Positions 46,195 through 58,478 are shown, numbered from the stretch's first letter. The stretch is 64,000 nucleotides of DNA from Romanomermis culicivorax (GCA_963922205.1 CAWUHX010000156.1:248001-312000), one strand, 5' to 3'. A program made the numbers and translations. Notes: generated from the letters alone by a model not told the origin.

Positions 46195-47150
46195 ATCATT
46201 GCTAAAGCGTCAAAAATAGCAAATATGATTCACAGAGCTTTCATTTCAAAAGATCAAACATTGAAAACTAAGGCCTTTACTAGCTATGTTAGACCAATCT
46301 TGGAATATATATACATCTGTTGTATGGAACCCATGTCTAGTAGTTGATATTCAGAAAATAGAGAATATTCAACGTAAATTTACAAAGAAAATAATCTCCG
46401 ATAAAACTTTGTCCTATCAGGAGCGGTTAAAACTGCTGAAATTAGACAGAATGGAAGTCCGTCGACTGAATAGTGATGCTATGTGATGAATTTTTTGCAC
46501 TCCACCCCCATCTTGTACTCATACCTGTGATTGGGGGGAGGTTGGGGGGGGGGACCCCCACCCCCAACTTGGTCGAACCCTATACCCAAATGTTGGGACC
46601 CCCACACCCAACTTGGTCAACCCTATACACAACATCCCCCCCCCCAAAACTCGGAAAAATTGGGAAAAAATGGTTTTTTTTGCTCTTTATGGGAAAATTT
46701 TCGAAATTTTTTCCACCTTTTGAGAGTTTTTCGACCCCCTCCCCAAAATTTTGGAAATGTTGGGACACCCAACCCAAAATTTTTTGTTTACCGTCCCCCC
46801 AACTGGTCGGACCTCCTACAGGTATGCTTGTACTCGCTATAGCCAACAGAATCTATTATACATTCCCAAATACAATCTTGATTGTAGAAAAAAATCATTT
46901 GCAAATCGAAGTGCCAAATTATGGAATTATCTTTTTAAAAAAGTTAAAGCTGCAACCTCGATTGTAGCTTTTAAAAGGTATTTAACAGAAATTAATTCTG
47001 ATGTTTTTCTAAAGGGGCGTATGTAAGTGCGTCACCGCCTGTCGTCCCTTGTTTTTACAATTTCTTTGCGTTTGATTACTAATTAATGTTCATGTTTACT
47101 TATATTTCTCTATGACATTTAACATTTTGTAAGTTCTAAATAAATAAATG
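46195..47150 (+). pseudogene. Non-LTR retrotransposon reverse transcriptase C-terminal remnant
   Basis: The open stretch AKASKIANMIHRAF..TLKTKAFTSYVRPILEY is followed, after a frameshift near 46310, by VVWNPCLVVDIQKIENIQRKFTKKI and YQERLKLLKLDRMEVRRLN. This is the region after the polymerase core in Jockey/CR1-like elements. The gene is split by a family B MITE (46520-46826) and resumes with PKYNLDCRKKSFANRSAKLWNYLFKKV to a stop near 47024. A 3' UTR and an AAAT-type tail (about 47140) follow. Confidence 0.75.
46520..46826 (+). mobile_element. Family B MITE inserted in the non-LTR remnant
   Basis: Termini CATACCTGTGATTGGGGG and CTCCTACAGGTATG, exact 8-bp duplication CTTGTACT (46512-46519 and 46827-46834). 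This is the best-preserved copy and it defines the family ends. Confidence 0.9.
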
Positions 47151-47600
47151 AAAAAAGACCCTGGTTAAAAGAATATAAATTTTCGAAAGCTATGAAGCCT
47201 TTGAATTCAATTCACGTTAAGAAAGCAAGACTCGCTTCAAAAAGTTAGGAATATTTTTTCTCAAAAAAATTGTCAAGGACAAAATACGGATATTCATTGG
47301 AATCAAGATAAAATATTGGAGATTACCAATTAAAACATGAGATGATACGTTCAAGATGATAAAAACTATTTTAAATTAAATGGTAAGTGAAGGTAGACAA
47401 GCTGAATGCTGCACCTGAGCTATGGGTAATAAATAATGATGATTAAAGTTGCGAAGCCCCAGAAATTTTGAGATTGGGACCCTCTAAAATGCACCAAAAT
47501 GCATCTTTTCTGTGTCCGATCCCCAAAATTTTTTTCCTCTTTCCGATTTTCCTCCAAAAAGCACGATTTAGGGGAAATCAGTGACTATAAGGCTTAAAAA

Positions 47601-47969
47601 CATACATGTAATTTATGGGGGGAAGTGCTATGGGATCCCTCCCCCAAGAAATATGGCTAGCCATTGGGCGACCACCCCCACAGGATTTTCCAATCCTATG
47701 GCTAGCCATATGGTAGTCCTAGGGACCCCCATACTTTTGGTCGGAAAAATACTAAAAAATATAAATTTTTTGATGAAAAATGTCAATTTTTGAACAAAAA
47801 ATGGTCAAAAACGTCAATTTTTGAACAAAAAATGGTCAAAAGCGTCAATTTTGTCGGCGCTGTGCGCCAGAAATACTACGTTTTTTATCCTTCAGAGACC
47901 CCTTCCCATAAAATTTTGGGAATTATTGACCCCCGGCCCAACAGACCTCGGGGCTGCGTTACAATTACG
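47601..47969 (+). mobile_element. Family A MITE copy
   Basis: Left end CATACATGTAATTTATGG, worn right end GGCTGCGTTACAATTACG. The flanks CTTAAAAA and CTTGAAAA match at 7 of 8 positions. A short internal tandem duplication (AATTTTTGAACAAAAAATGG) is visible near 47785-47840. Confidence 0.75.
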
Positions 47970-48309
47970 CTTGAAAATGAATCTTTTCGACATTCATTTC
48001 CTTGAAGTTTAACTAACTTTGCATTTAATTCAATCATTTTTCATAATCTGACTAAATGCAAAAAATCAGATTGAAAGCATGCCATTGATTTGTAAAATCA
48101 GAAAATAACTAAAAATTTGGATTATTCAATCAGCAATAAGTCGCTATCCCGAATTTGCCGAATGCAAAAAAATTATGTCCACAAAGTTAAAAATTTGTAC
48201 GGGCTGCACGAAGAAAAGTCAAGAGTTTTGTGAAAAAATCGAACAAAACTTCATTTTCATCAAATACTAAAACGCAATATCAAAGATAAACTGATTAAAC
48301 TACGAGATG

Positions 48310-48720
48310 AGACCACTGTTTTTTCCACGAACTTTTTTCAACAAATGTGGAAAGAGATAAAATTTTTTTTCCACATGTGGAAAATTTTTTGACGACAATT
48401 TTTCGTCTTAAAATCCTATGATTTACTAAAGAAACACGTAATGACTAGAAATTACAACGAAACGACTCATCCCAATTTTTTTTGTATTTATAAATTTTAC
48501 TCGCCAAAAAACACAGATTTTGCGAGAAGAAAACAGTGGACCGCGAAGCAGTGTTTTTTGTGCCAAAACATGGTTTTTGGCACACAAAAATTTGGAATGG
48601 CACAAAAAATTTCGGGCATTTGTGCCGACCGGCACAAAACTTTTGGCTGGTCAAACATTAAATTTTCTTGATTTTTAGACGGTTTAGGGGCTAAAAATTC
48701 AAAAAAATTTCGGCGCTTCG
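48310..48720 (-). repeat. Family C repeat copy
   Basis: Inverted relative of about 7630-7890: it shares the ACATGTGGAAA block, the AAAATCCTATGA block and GGCACAAAAAA words, and ends in a GGCGCTTCGCGCC hairpin. Confidence 0.55.
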
Positions 48721-50151
48721 CGCCGAGTCAATTTATATAATTCTAATTACTCGTAGACACGGGCGCGAACGAGTTCTCTGTGAACAGTGTATTAGTATCG
48801 TTGTAACAAACTTTACAGGCTGTCAATGACTGATGAATCAGAAGAAATTCTAAGTATTTCTGTTTTTTCAGTCATATTCGGATTTAAAATTGGAATTCTT
48901 ACTTCTTGTGTTTGATTGATTCAGATAGAAAAATCGATATCGTTGATAAACGATGTTTCTATCAAAAATTTACACAATTTTCGACTTTATTTTCTCTAGT
49001 TTTTACATTATAGATATCCGTAGCCAAAAATTGAATCAGTAAAACTTCCTGAACAATTCTAGAGTTATATTTAAACTTTCTCAGCATTCCATTTCTTTTT
49101 GAGGCGTCGTGAACCATTTTCTTGCACAATTTTTCTTATCTCATTGACAGAGTTTTTTATTTTTGCACACAGAAACCAAAGTTCGGGCTATGCAACCAAA
49201 TTTTTTCTGCCAAGTTGCACAGTGTTACCTGCAGCCCGGCAGTCCTTATGATTAGGTTGTAAAGTTTCCTGTCTGAAAATGCATTATATGCATTTCAAAA
49301 GAGAAATACTGAAAATTTTCCAGCGCAAATTTCAAATGATTTATAATTTTATCATTTCTAGTGCGTGGTTAGAAAATTTCTCTTTAAATTATACCCATAG
49401 CATTTTAACATCAACGTACTTTGAATACATGCTTTATCCTGCACTTATTTGGTGAAAAAATCAAGACGTTTTTCGATTATTCTTACAGTTCCAGTTTCTT
49501 AACTTTTTGCATTTAGAAAATAATTACAACGTCGTCAGATCTTTCAATTTTTCCCACCCAATTGAAAAGTCATTGAATTCACAGAAAAAATAAGATCTTT
49601 CATCACAGAATAAAAGTTGAAAAGATTAATTTTCCAGCATTCTAGAATGCGAAAATACAAATTTTTTCTCTGGCCCCTTTGCGCAGGAATTATTGATGTT
49701 GGAATTCGAGACAAAATGTCACTCTTTTTCATGCTGTATATCATTTAAGAACAACTTCTTCACATTTATAATCATGATTGATAAATTGTAGACAAATGTT
49801 TGACCTGTTTGCCAAATGGTGAAAAAACTATGATCGATGTATACGATAGTTGCAGTTGCAGAAGAATGAGAAGAAAAAATGAATTTTTCGATGTTATAGA
49901 AGTCTAAAAATCAAAATATTCCCGGTGCTCGCACCGAACAAGTTACAGTTTCCAGACTTTTCATTTTTTCTCTAGGATTCAGGAAATTCAGTTTTAATAG
50001 TCTAAAACTGACGCGAGTTGAATGCAACACAAAAAGCTTGATTTTCATCGTATTTCTGATGAAGCAGGTGAATTTTCTATTTTGGTGTGAGCAACCAAAA
50101 ATTTCTCTGTGCAACCGAATTTTTCCCCCAAGTTGCTCATTGCAATCTATC
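48721..50151. repeat. CAGGG-type hAT interior fragments, no gene
   Basis: GCAACC/GTTGC words near 49190-49220 and 50090-50140 and T-rich blocks resemble 26340-26540 and 27780-28090. A worn hairpin (CGGTGCTCGCACCG) lies at about 49922. Confidence 0.45.
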
Positions 50152-50912
50152 CACCGTTTTTTCCTCAAATGGGGTCTTTTGAGGAAAAAAATTTTGGGTA
50201 TGGTTCTCATTGTGGAAAAAATTTTAGGGAACTCTAAACCGAAAAGATGCGCTTTGGTGGACTTAAAAAGGTCAAAATCTCAAAATTTGGCGTGGCCGTT
50301 AGTATATCTACCTCGACTTACTAATTAATGCTCAACAGTTTCTATCAATCAACCTAGCTCGTTTCATTTTCTAATCGTTTACAGTCAATTATGTCGCCGA
50401 AAATAGAGATTTTTCATCACTTCTCTTAATTTTTCCTCTCGATGATTGGAATTTTCTAAACGTTTGCAATCTGAACTTTTGCGTTTATTAAAGGTGGAAA
50501 TTGAAGACATCATTCTAGACTGCGATTTTAAAACTTTTGTTCACGAATTATCTGTTGGAGAGATTTATTTTTCAGTATTTTAGAAATATATAAACCCGAA
50601 ATTTTTCCGGCGCTCCGCGCCGGAATGAGGAGCAAATTACACTTCATCCATCTGATATTTATTTATTTCCCAACGTTATGAAGGTTCATTTTCCAGCGCT
50701 TTAGAAAGTGAAAATTCAATTTCTTCCCTCATTTTTGCAGGTTTCTGACGAAAAATACAACAATATGCTTGGGTATGCTCCTAAAATGCATAAAAAATGC
50801 ATCCGTAGCCAATATAAGCGTTTTTTAAAATGTGGAAAATTTTTCGAAAATGAGGAAAAAAATTCTGGATTCGGTCCTCATGTGGAAAAAATCTTCGGAG
50901 AAAAAAAAGGTG
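50152..50912 (+). mobile_element. hAT-like element, CACCGTTTTTTTCCTC family, copy 3
   Basis: Starts CACCGTTTTTTCCTC and ends with the complement of a worn CACC-T(8)-CTCC. The flanks AATCTATC and AATCTTGT agree at 6 of 8 positions. It is collinear with 10982-12003 but about 260 bp shorter because of internal deletions, including most of the first hairpin region. Confidence 0.75.
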
Positions 50913-51439
50913 AATCTTGTGCAAAAAGAAAAAAGCCTGCTCATTGACATGGGTAGCTGAAAAATAGGTTGGGCACGATTTCTACAAAAAATTGATGCAC
51001 TAAATTTAAACGTAGCTTCAGGTTATATTTCTATTAAACTTTTGGCCTAAAACCTTTCCGCAGTTTTCAGTATGTTTCTAGTAGAAAAAAAATTTTGGCA
51101 CAAATGCATGCACACAAAGGAAACGCTGCCGCGAGGAAAAACCGAGGCGCAAAATATAATCGCGGGGGCCGGGGAGCAGGGAGGATTCACAGTGAATTTT
51201 ATGTCGGTAATAACATGCGCACAATCTTGATTAACTGCCACGACGGATATGGTAGAGTTTCGAAATGTCAATCAAACTTACTATAAAAAGGAAGAAAAGT
51301 GAAATAGATGAGAACCATGGACAATAGATATCGAAATTTATGGGCTCAACTTTTGTCAGTTCTTCGGTAGTAAAAAAATTTTACACTCCATTCATTTTGA
51401 GTCATAGATGCAGCAATCCCTTAAGCGACTAGAACAAAT
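50913..51439. other. Repeat fragment and unassigned DNA
   Basis: 50944-51090 matches the reverse complement of 25920-26030. 51120-51290 contains a short GC-rich open frame (RKNRGAKYNRGGRGAGR) that I do not recognise and would not call a gene. Confidence 0.4.
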
Positions 51440-52682
51440 TACCGCATGTATTTGAATAAACGCCGCGGCATTTATTTTTTCAATGGTACATTTGGTGCGG
51501 CGTTTATTTAATTTTTGAGTTTAACACCACAAATTTTAATAAAATTTTTACTTTTTCAACAACAAATGCATATGTATTACTTATTAACAATTTTTTATAA
51601 AAGCAGCTGATAATGGTATAAATTGAGGAATTTCAGCTGTTACAATTTCGACATCTGAACTTAATTCTTTGATAAATCAATGTAACTTACCTGCTAACGC
51701 AGTACTGTGAATATATATAGCATACTGTATGTGATAATCATTTATTAAATATTAATTCATTTTCATATTTTATCATCTCAAGGGTGTCTGGGATTCACAC
51801 CCGAACATTCATATAAAATTACGTGAAGTACTTTATTTTGATCCGTTCACACCCCGGTAGCCCAATTAAGATGCCCCAATTAATTTGCACAAACGGCAGC
51901 TGGTCCCCTAGAACCTACACTAAAACACATATTTCACGGCTACCATAATCCCCCGTAAAAATCGTAAACAACACCTGCACACAGTAAAATAATAAAAAGC
52001 CCCGCCAGACAGTAGTCTCAAGTGCAACGGTAGCGACAGCCCCACAAAACATGTGTATACAGAGAAACTGATACAAGAAGCATGCACAGAAGCACAGAGG
52101 TGTGGCTAAGCCCACCATAGGAAACAAGCAAGACACGAAAAGCATACCGTACTAGAAAAGCGTTAAAGGGCGTGACTAAGTAAGCATGAAAAGCAAAGCA
52201 GGAAGCGACGATTGGCGGAAGAAGATGGACAGAAGCGCGACCTCCCGCGATGCCCAGGGAGTGGCCAAAAACGTTGTATTTAAAGAGAAGCAAAGCGTGA
52301 TTTTATAGATTATTCATAGTTCTTAATTTCATTGTTTGCGATCGTCTCGTAATTTGCAAGCACCGTTTTTACGAAAGCAGTTAAACCGAGGCCGTTAATT
52401 ATTTGCAAGCCGAGACCGTGTTGTTTCCTTTATTGTTGTCGACGTCTCAAAGCAGCTGTCGATTAGTATCCGTATTGTTGAATCGCCCCCATTTCCCCCG
52501 CTCCATTGTAGCCATATCGAACGTCCAATTGGTTAAAGTAAAGTGCTTCACAAAATCTGGTCGTTACATCAACCTACTGCAAACTGTCACTTATTTTTTC
52601 ACTCTAAACTAAGGATAGTAAATCCTCGAATAAACACCGCAGCGTTTATTTAACGGCAGCGTTTATTTAAATAAATATGGTA
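51440..52682. mobile_element. Inverted-repeat element with ATAAACGCCGC words
   Basis: The left end TACCGCATGTATTTGAATAA and right end (read inward) TACCATATTTATTTAAATAA are imperfect inverted repeats followed by AAACGCCGC/AAACGCTGC words, several of them palindromic. A TA at each edge would fit a TA target, as for Tc1/mariner, but no transposase is seen. Most of the interior may be an inserted LTR (51785-52552). Confidence 0.45.
51785..52552 (+). repeat. Possible LTR (solo or truncated element)
   Basis: Starts TGTCTGGGATTCACACCC and ends GTGCTTCACA. A TATA-like GTATTTAAAG is near 52275, and TGGTCGTTACATC, which resembles a primer-binding site, follows a few bases after the end. It is GC-richer than its surroundings. 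No partner LTR or coding region is in the window and no target duplication was found, so this is tentative. Confidence 0.3.
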
Positions 52683-53368
52683 TACTCCATCATTTAAAAT
52701 GATGGATAGAGCGAGGTCGCAGCCAAACTTTTATTTGGAATTATGAAAGGCTCGTTGACTCTAATCAATAAATTTTTTCTTCATAATACAGACTACTTGA
52801 TGACGACTCTTTTCAATCATTTCAAAGTATCGAAATTCATTTGCTTATTTATAGTAAGGCTGCGTTTGCCGAAACTCCGACTGCACACCAATCACTAAAA
52901 ATGAATGAAGTATAATGAAGTTTTTTGCTGTGATGATGAAAGAAGAATATATTGGGTGGTTCACAATACGACCGAAATTTCATATAACCTTGTTAAATGC
53001 ACAAAACTTCTAGAGGAGCACTCTGATGTCAAACAGATTTCTTTCGAATCCTAAGTTGATAAGCACAGTTTTTTCAATGATTCCAGACTTCTCACCTGAA
53101 GGAGAAATAAAGCATTTTCCCACAGTACAATTTGGCGTGTCCCTGATACGGCGAAACGCACGACAGCGAAACTGAAAATAGCCAATTTCAATACAGCGAA
53201 TGGTAAAAAGTTCCATGTATTAGAGTACAGGCACACATCATTTTTATAACAAATATACAAAAGGTATAATCGTTTCTGCTAGTTGGGATAGTCTATTTTT
53301 AGGTGCATCTTGCCAACTGAGTTTCACATGCTTTAATGCTGCAGTTGCAGTAGGTATGCACAAAGATC
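52683..53368. other. No gene recognised
   Basis: AT-rich DNA; the short open frames have no recognised similarity. Confidence 0.4.
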
Positions 53369-53500
53369 GTGCCCCCACCACCACCGTCCCAACACCGCCA
53401 CCGTCCCAACTCCGCCACCGTGTCCAACACCACCACCGTCCCAACACCGCCACCGTCCCAACTCCGCCACCGTCCCAACTCCGCCACTTTTCTTGTCCTA
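53369..53500. repeat. 18-bp word array (CCGTCCCAACTCCGCCAC)
   Basis: About seven tandem copies of an 18-bp unit in two alternating variants (AACTCC/AACACC). The same unit occurs at 53912-54040, and inverted at 54975-55058 and 55180-55239. Open frames across it are repeat artefacts. Confidence 0.8.
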
Positions 53501-53911
53501 ACTTTCGCAATCTTTCAAAAAGTTTGTAACTTAACAACATGTGCTAATTCATAGGATGCACATGATATTATTACAAGCAATAAATACATGGTATATCTAT
53601 ATAATCTTGGTTTGTATAGTCGTACTACAAAACGATTTTACCGAAATAACCAAAAATAGAACAACGAGCATGAGACCGGATTTACTTCATTAGCATACTA
53701 CCAAAATAACTGTGTGCTTTGCACATTAAAATACAAATATATGTCTGCTTTCTTGGAATGATTCGAATGTCAAATCAGAGGTCCTACTGAAAAGTTACAA
53801 TTAAAGAGTTAGTGATAATTCGCGTAATGATCCGGATTTGTATTTTCCCGGAAGAAAAGAAACAATCCTTGGTGCATCTAAAAATCACGGCAGAAATATG
53901 ATTGATAAATT

Positions 53912-55239
53912 GGTACCGTCCCACTCCCAACACCGCCACCGTCCCAACTCCGCCACCGTTCCAAGTCCGCCACTTTCGTGTCCCAACTCCGCCACCGTGC
54001 CAACTCCACCACCGTCCCAACTCCGCCCACTTTCTTGTCCCAACTTTCACAATCTTTCAAGAAGTTTTTTTTTTAACTAACCAAATGTGCTTATCAGATC
54101 TATGAATGAACAACAAGTTAAAAGGTTCATATACAGCACAGGCTGCTTTGTTTTTTGTCAGAATCTCAAAAATTATAAAATCCCGAACGTTAAAGGTATG
54201 ACATGTTGTGGGCTTTCAGATTTCAGTATTAGACAGTTTCGCAAAAGTTTGTGAGAAAAATAAAGCAGAATGTGCAAATATGGAATAAATGCAAATCAGA
54301 GGTCGTATCAATAAAGTTACCAAAACAGGAAGGTGGCCTAATTCGGAAAGATCCTACTTGGTGGGATTATTACCCGTAGGAAAGAAAAAATCCTTGTTCA
54401 AAAATCACGGCAGAAATTGATTGAAAATTGAGGATGATCCAAAAGAATCGACGGTGATCTAAGAACTGATCACCCGTGAAAGTGTTGTTGTTTTATGGTC
54501 CGTTTTCTGGAAATGCTTGTAAATCTTAATAGTAGAAAGCAGAGACTGCTTCATGATTTTACGATTTCCCGCTGAATCATACGTGTGCCATATAGTAAAT
54601 AACGTAAACGATCTTGAGGACGGTAACAATGTACGAGTATTTTATTAGAAGTAGACTACAGTGAAAGAGCAAGTCATGCTCGTCTCTGACATATGATTCT
54701 CATGTAGCTTCTATACTATCATTTACCTACGTTGCTTTAGCAGAAAATAGAAAAAATACGAAATATTCATTGCTTCCTACGCTTAATATTTATAATAGTT
54801 TCAAGAGAAACAGGCTGTGGTTATCAAATCATTATCTAAGAGCAACTAGATAGAAGACCAGTGCTAAGAAGTTTGCATGAAAGCGTATTTACTTCAGACG
54901 ACGTGAATAAAGGAAATTCAAGTTTTATAATCAGTCACAAAAAACAAACTTTTTGAAAGATTGCGAAAGTTATGACAAGAAAGTGGCGGAGTTGAGACGG
55001 TGGCGGTGTTGGGACACGAAAGTGGCGGTGTTGGGACGGTGGCGGAGTTGGGGCACGATCGAAAAATTATCACTTATATCTTAAAATATTGTTCATTCAT
55101 AGATTTGATAAGCACATTTGGTTAAGTTTAACGTGTTACAAAAAATAAACTTTTTGAAAGATTGCGAAAGTTGGGACAAGAAAGTGGCGGAGTTGGGACG
55201 GTGGCGGTGTTGGGATGGTGGCGGTGTTAGGGCGGTACC
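53912..55239. mobile_element. Foldback element with 18-bp word arms
   Basis: Starts GGTACCGTCCC and ends GGGCGGTACC. The arms (53912-54112 and 55093-55239) are inverted copies: an 18-bp array, then ACTTTC..AATCTTTCAA, then AAATGTGCTTATCAGATCTA. A second inverted word array (54975-55058) lies inside. No transposase occurs within the element; a FLYWCH fragment lies just outside at 55364. Confidence 0.7.
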
Positions 55240-55363
55240 TGCACAAACGGACCATTCCGAAATCAAAAAAAAAATATCTGTCAGAAAAAAATTTTTGCAA
55301 GACGTTTGAATGTGCTCTGAGAATTGGTGTACGAGTTTTTTTGGGCATCGTTGCAATTTTTAA

Positions 55364-55660
55364 ATGGCAGTTTATCAGCAGACTCGGAGGGGCAAAGAAC
55401 CGTTGAGCTTAGATGGTTCTGCATATCGTATAGATGTTACTCAACCTGACAAAAAAATTTGGTGCTGTGCCAAAATGCAATGCAAAGGTGAAATTTCGAC
55501 CTCAGTTACAAATCGAGATCCGATTGTTCGCCAGAATTATTATCGCTATCATTACGAACAAAAATGATAAGAAAAGCGGTCTATGACATGAAGACGTTGG
55601 CTCGGGAGCTACCCACTGCTGTGACTAGGATTTATAATGAAAAAAGTCAGATACAATATA
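55364..55660 (+). pseudogene. FLYWCH zinc-finger fragment (MULE transposase-like)
   Basis: The frame RRGKEPLSLDGSAYRIDV..KIWCCAKMQCKGEIST..YYRYHYEQ has the FLYWCH spacing: hydrophobic start, Tyr, Trp-Cys, Cys, then His near the end. FLYWCH domains often sit at the N terminus of Mutator-like transposases. A stop (TGATAA, about 55566) follows; in another frame VYDMKTLARELPTAVTRIYNE continues as such proteins do. No MULE catalytic domain follows. It may mark the autonomous relative of the neighbouring foldback elements. Confidence 0.55.
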
Positions 55661-57040
55661 ATTATTTCACTAAAGCAATACAAATAATAAAGAAACGAAA
55701 AGTAAAATGATGTAATAAAAAGAAGGTAAAAAATAGAACAAAAGCACACAACAAATAGAACAAAAGCACACAAAAATTAAACAAAAAGAGGCTGAAAATA
55801 CGAAGTATACAGAAAGGAATGAGTCATTAAAGGAAAAAAGAAAGGAAAAACATGCAAGTTAGATATGTTAATGATTTTAACAAACTAGAATAAAAAGCTG
55901 TAATATAGCATGAAAGCACATGCTATAGAACCATGCGAGAAATCTACCGATTCGTACCAAAATGTGTGACGACCAGCACCCTCCAGATCGAAATGGCGGA
56001 CCAAATAGGCCATGTGCCAAAACATCTAGCCCGGCTAATCTTTATTTTTTCATTCTAAAAATAACTTTTCTGAAAATTTGCCATTTTGAGAATCGTTCTG
56101 AGACTTCGCTGTCTTGAGTTTCGCTGAATAGGGGTGAGACCTATGATTTTTCCAGTTTACAAAAATTGAGTATTAAATTGAACTAACTTTTTCCCGTTGT
56201 CACACTTCAAGTGTAAACTTATTCTCGTCACGTTCTATATTTCCAAAGAGTAGGAAAAGCTTGCCATAACTTGAAATAGTTAACTTTATTTGAACTAATA
56301 CAAGTGCAAAACTGAAGATTTCTTCATGAACAATATAATGACGAAACAAAACACTATGGATGGTCGGCACGTCGATAACATGGTAAAACATCACAAATTT
56401 TATACAATTAAAAATCAACACAGCACGTAAATGCAAAGCTTTCATAAAATTTCTTGCGATAACGACTACAAAGATTTTGAATTTCAAATAATTTAATATT
56501 GCACGGACCAGACATAATAAAAAGGCAAGCAATATTTATCGGAAAAGGTTTTACGATAGCAACATGAAATGAACGATATTCATTAGTTGATCTTGGAAAT
56601 TTGAACCGCTGTACATGCGAGAGAAATAAGATATACAGGAATATGTAAAAATAATTGTTATCTCCTCAGACCTTTCAGACTCACAGTAGATTTCAAGCAT
56701 TGCGAACAATTTGGTAATTATAGTTACACTTTGGATAAATCGCGTCCTCCGACAGTAAAACGTATGAAATACTAAATAAGATGTGACAAATATTCCGTTT
56801 AAATATATGACGAAACTAAGTTAAACGCCATAAAAGCGCAAAAAATAAAGAGTAAATACATAAATCGAGGTAAAGATTACAAGATAATTGATGTAAAACG
56901 CGAAAAGAATAAAAAATTTTCCAATTCTATTGGTGATAGAAAGCTAAGGTATGCAGTGAATAAAATCACAACTAGATAAAAGGGGTGAAAGCTGGACAAA
57001 TGACAAACTTATGCACGATGCGAAAAAGCCCCCACATAGA
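55661..57040. other. A/purine-rich then AT-rich DNA, no gene recognised
   Basis: 55670-55860 is strongly A- and purine-rich with a repeated ACAAATAGAACAAAAGCACA word. The rest is AT-rich, with no recognised exon. Confidence 0.4.
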
Positions 57041-57048
57041 ATTCAAAC

Positions 57049-58478
57049 CAGGGTTTTTTTGGTTTTTTCTCGATAGGCCATTTGGCTCCTAAGGTCAAAA
57101 TTTTACAGGCCAATAGGAATTTCAACAAGCCAAAACTAAAAAGTTAGTAAATAAATGTGGTAGTAAAAAACAATGTTTTTTCAACAAATTTAGTCAAAAA
57201 CACTCTTCAAAATCACATCACAGTAGAAGCCCACATAACAGATCAATCATTTTGAATACATTTTTAATCACACACAAAATAATAAGGCTTACAAATTAGA
57301 TCACTCATGATTAAAATCAATCCTCAAAGTTTTTTCGCACAAGCCAAGTTGATCTGTAACTCGGGCAAAAATTTGGTAGCACAGATTAATTTTTAGTGGT
57401 TCACTCTAAAGTTGATAAATTCGCCTAATTTCATCAGAAAAATGATTAAAAGTTACTTCCATTGCATTTCATTCACTTCGCGTCAGTTCGTGACTTTTAA
57501 AATTGAATTTCTTGAGTTTCGGGTGAGAAATCAAAAGTCTGGCTAAAGTAACTTGTTCGGTGCCTAGCGCTGAAAATTTTTGATTTCGAAGCCTCTATAA
57601 TGTCGCAAAATGCATTTTTCAGCACATTCTACTGCAACTGCCGATGACCGATCTTTTCAACATTTGAATGGCAGAAGAGGTCAAACATTTTACCTCCTTT
57701 TTGGATCTTATATATCTGGAGCCAGCAATTTACCAATCACAATTATTTATCAAAAGCAATTGTTTTCACATGATCTATAACATAAAAAAGCGCGATAGGT
57801 ATTTTACTTCGGACTTGAATATCTCCAGCGTTTAGCACCGAAAGAAAATTTTAGATTATGATAAGCGTTGGAAAATAAATACTTTTAATATATTTTTCCT
57901 GCATGAAGGGTCTATTTTTTCAGTGAGTTCAATCTGTTTTCAGTGGGGGAAAACTGAAAATCAAAAATTAGGCAAGCAACAATGAATCTGAATAGCTTGT
58001 TCAGATAGCAAGAACCTCTGCCATTTTCCCATACTGATGATATCATTTTCTGAATGCAAAAAGTTATGTTCACCAAAGCTGAAAATTCTAGAGCACAACA
58101 AAACGATTTTGTAAAAATAATCTAAAACATGTTGATTTTTGTCAAATACGTGGGAAAACAATACAAGGTCAAACATTCATCCATAAAATTCTGATTTCTG
58201 AAAGCTATAAGCATAAGCTAGGATGACATTTTCTAACCGCACAACAGAAATGATAGTAAGAATCATAAATGAATTGAAATCCGGCGCGTAGCGCCGGAAA
58301 ATTTCCGGTATTTTTCATTTCAAAATGCATAAAAATGCATCTCCGGACAGGAAGCCCTAATCAAAAAAGATGGTTAGGCTCTCATTTTTACAAACCAATT
58401 TGGCCTGTGCCCCTAAATTTTTAGGAGCCAATCAGAATTTTTAGGAGCCATGGCTCCAAATTGGCCTAAAAAACCCTG
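57049..58478. mobile_element. hAT-type element, CAGGGTTTTTTTGG ends
   Basis: Termini CAGGGTTTTTTTGG and AAAAAACCCTG, with an exact 8-bp duplication ATTCAAAC (57041-57048 and 58479-58486). GGCTCCTA-type words lie near both ends. The interior matches 12960-13355 and 9770-10060 and carries hairpins near 57562 and 58283. No transposase is recognised in 1.43 kb. Confidence 0.9.

Noticed and set aside
46473-46967. Pro-rich 164-codon open frame
   Set aside because: It runs through the C homopolymers of the family B MITE and joins two unrelated sequences.
51915-52293. Cys/Phe/Leu-rich minus-strand open frames
   Set aside because: No similarity, no splice support, and they lie inside a possible LTR.
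53369-55239. CRISPR-like or coding repeat array
   Set aside because: The 18-bp units are directly adjacent without unique spacers, occur in inverted pairs, and the apparent WRSWDGGGVG-type proteins arise from repeat translation in every frame.
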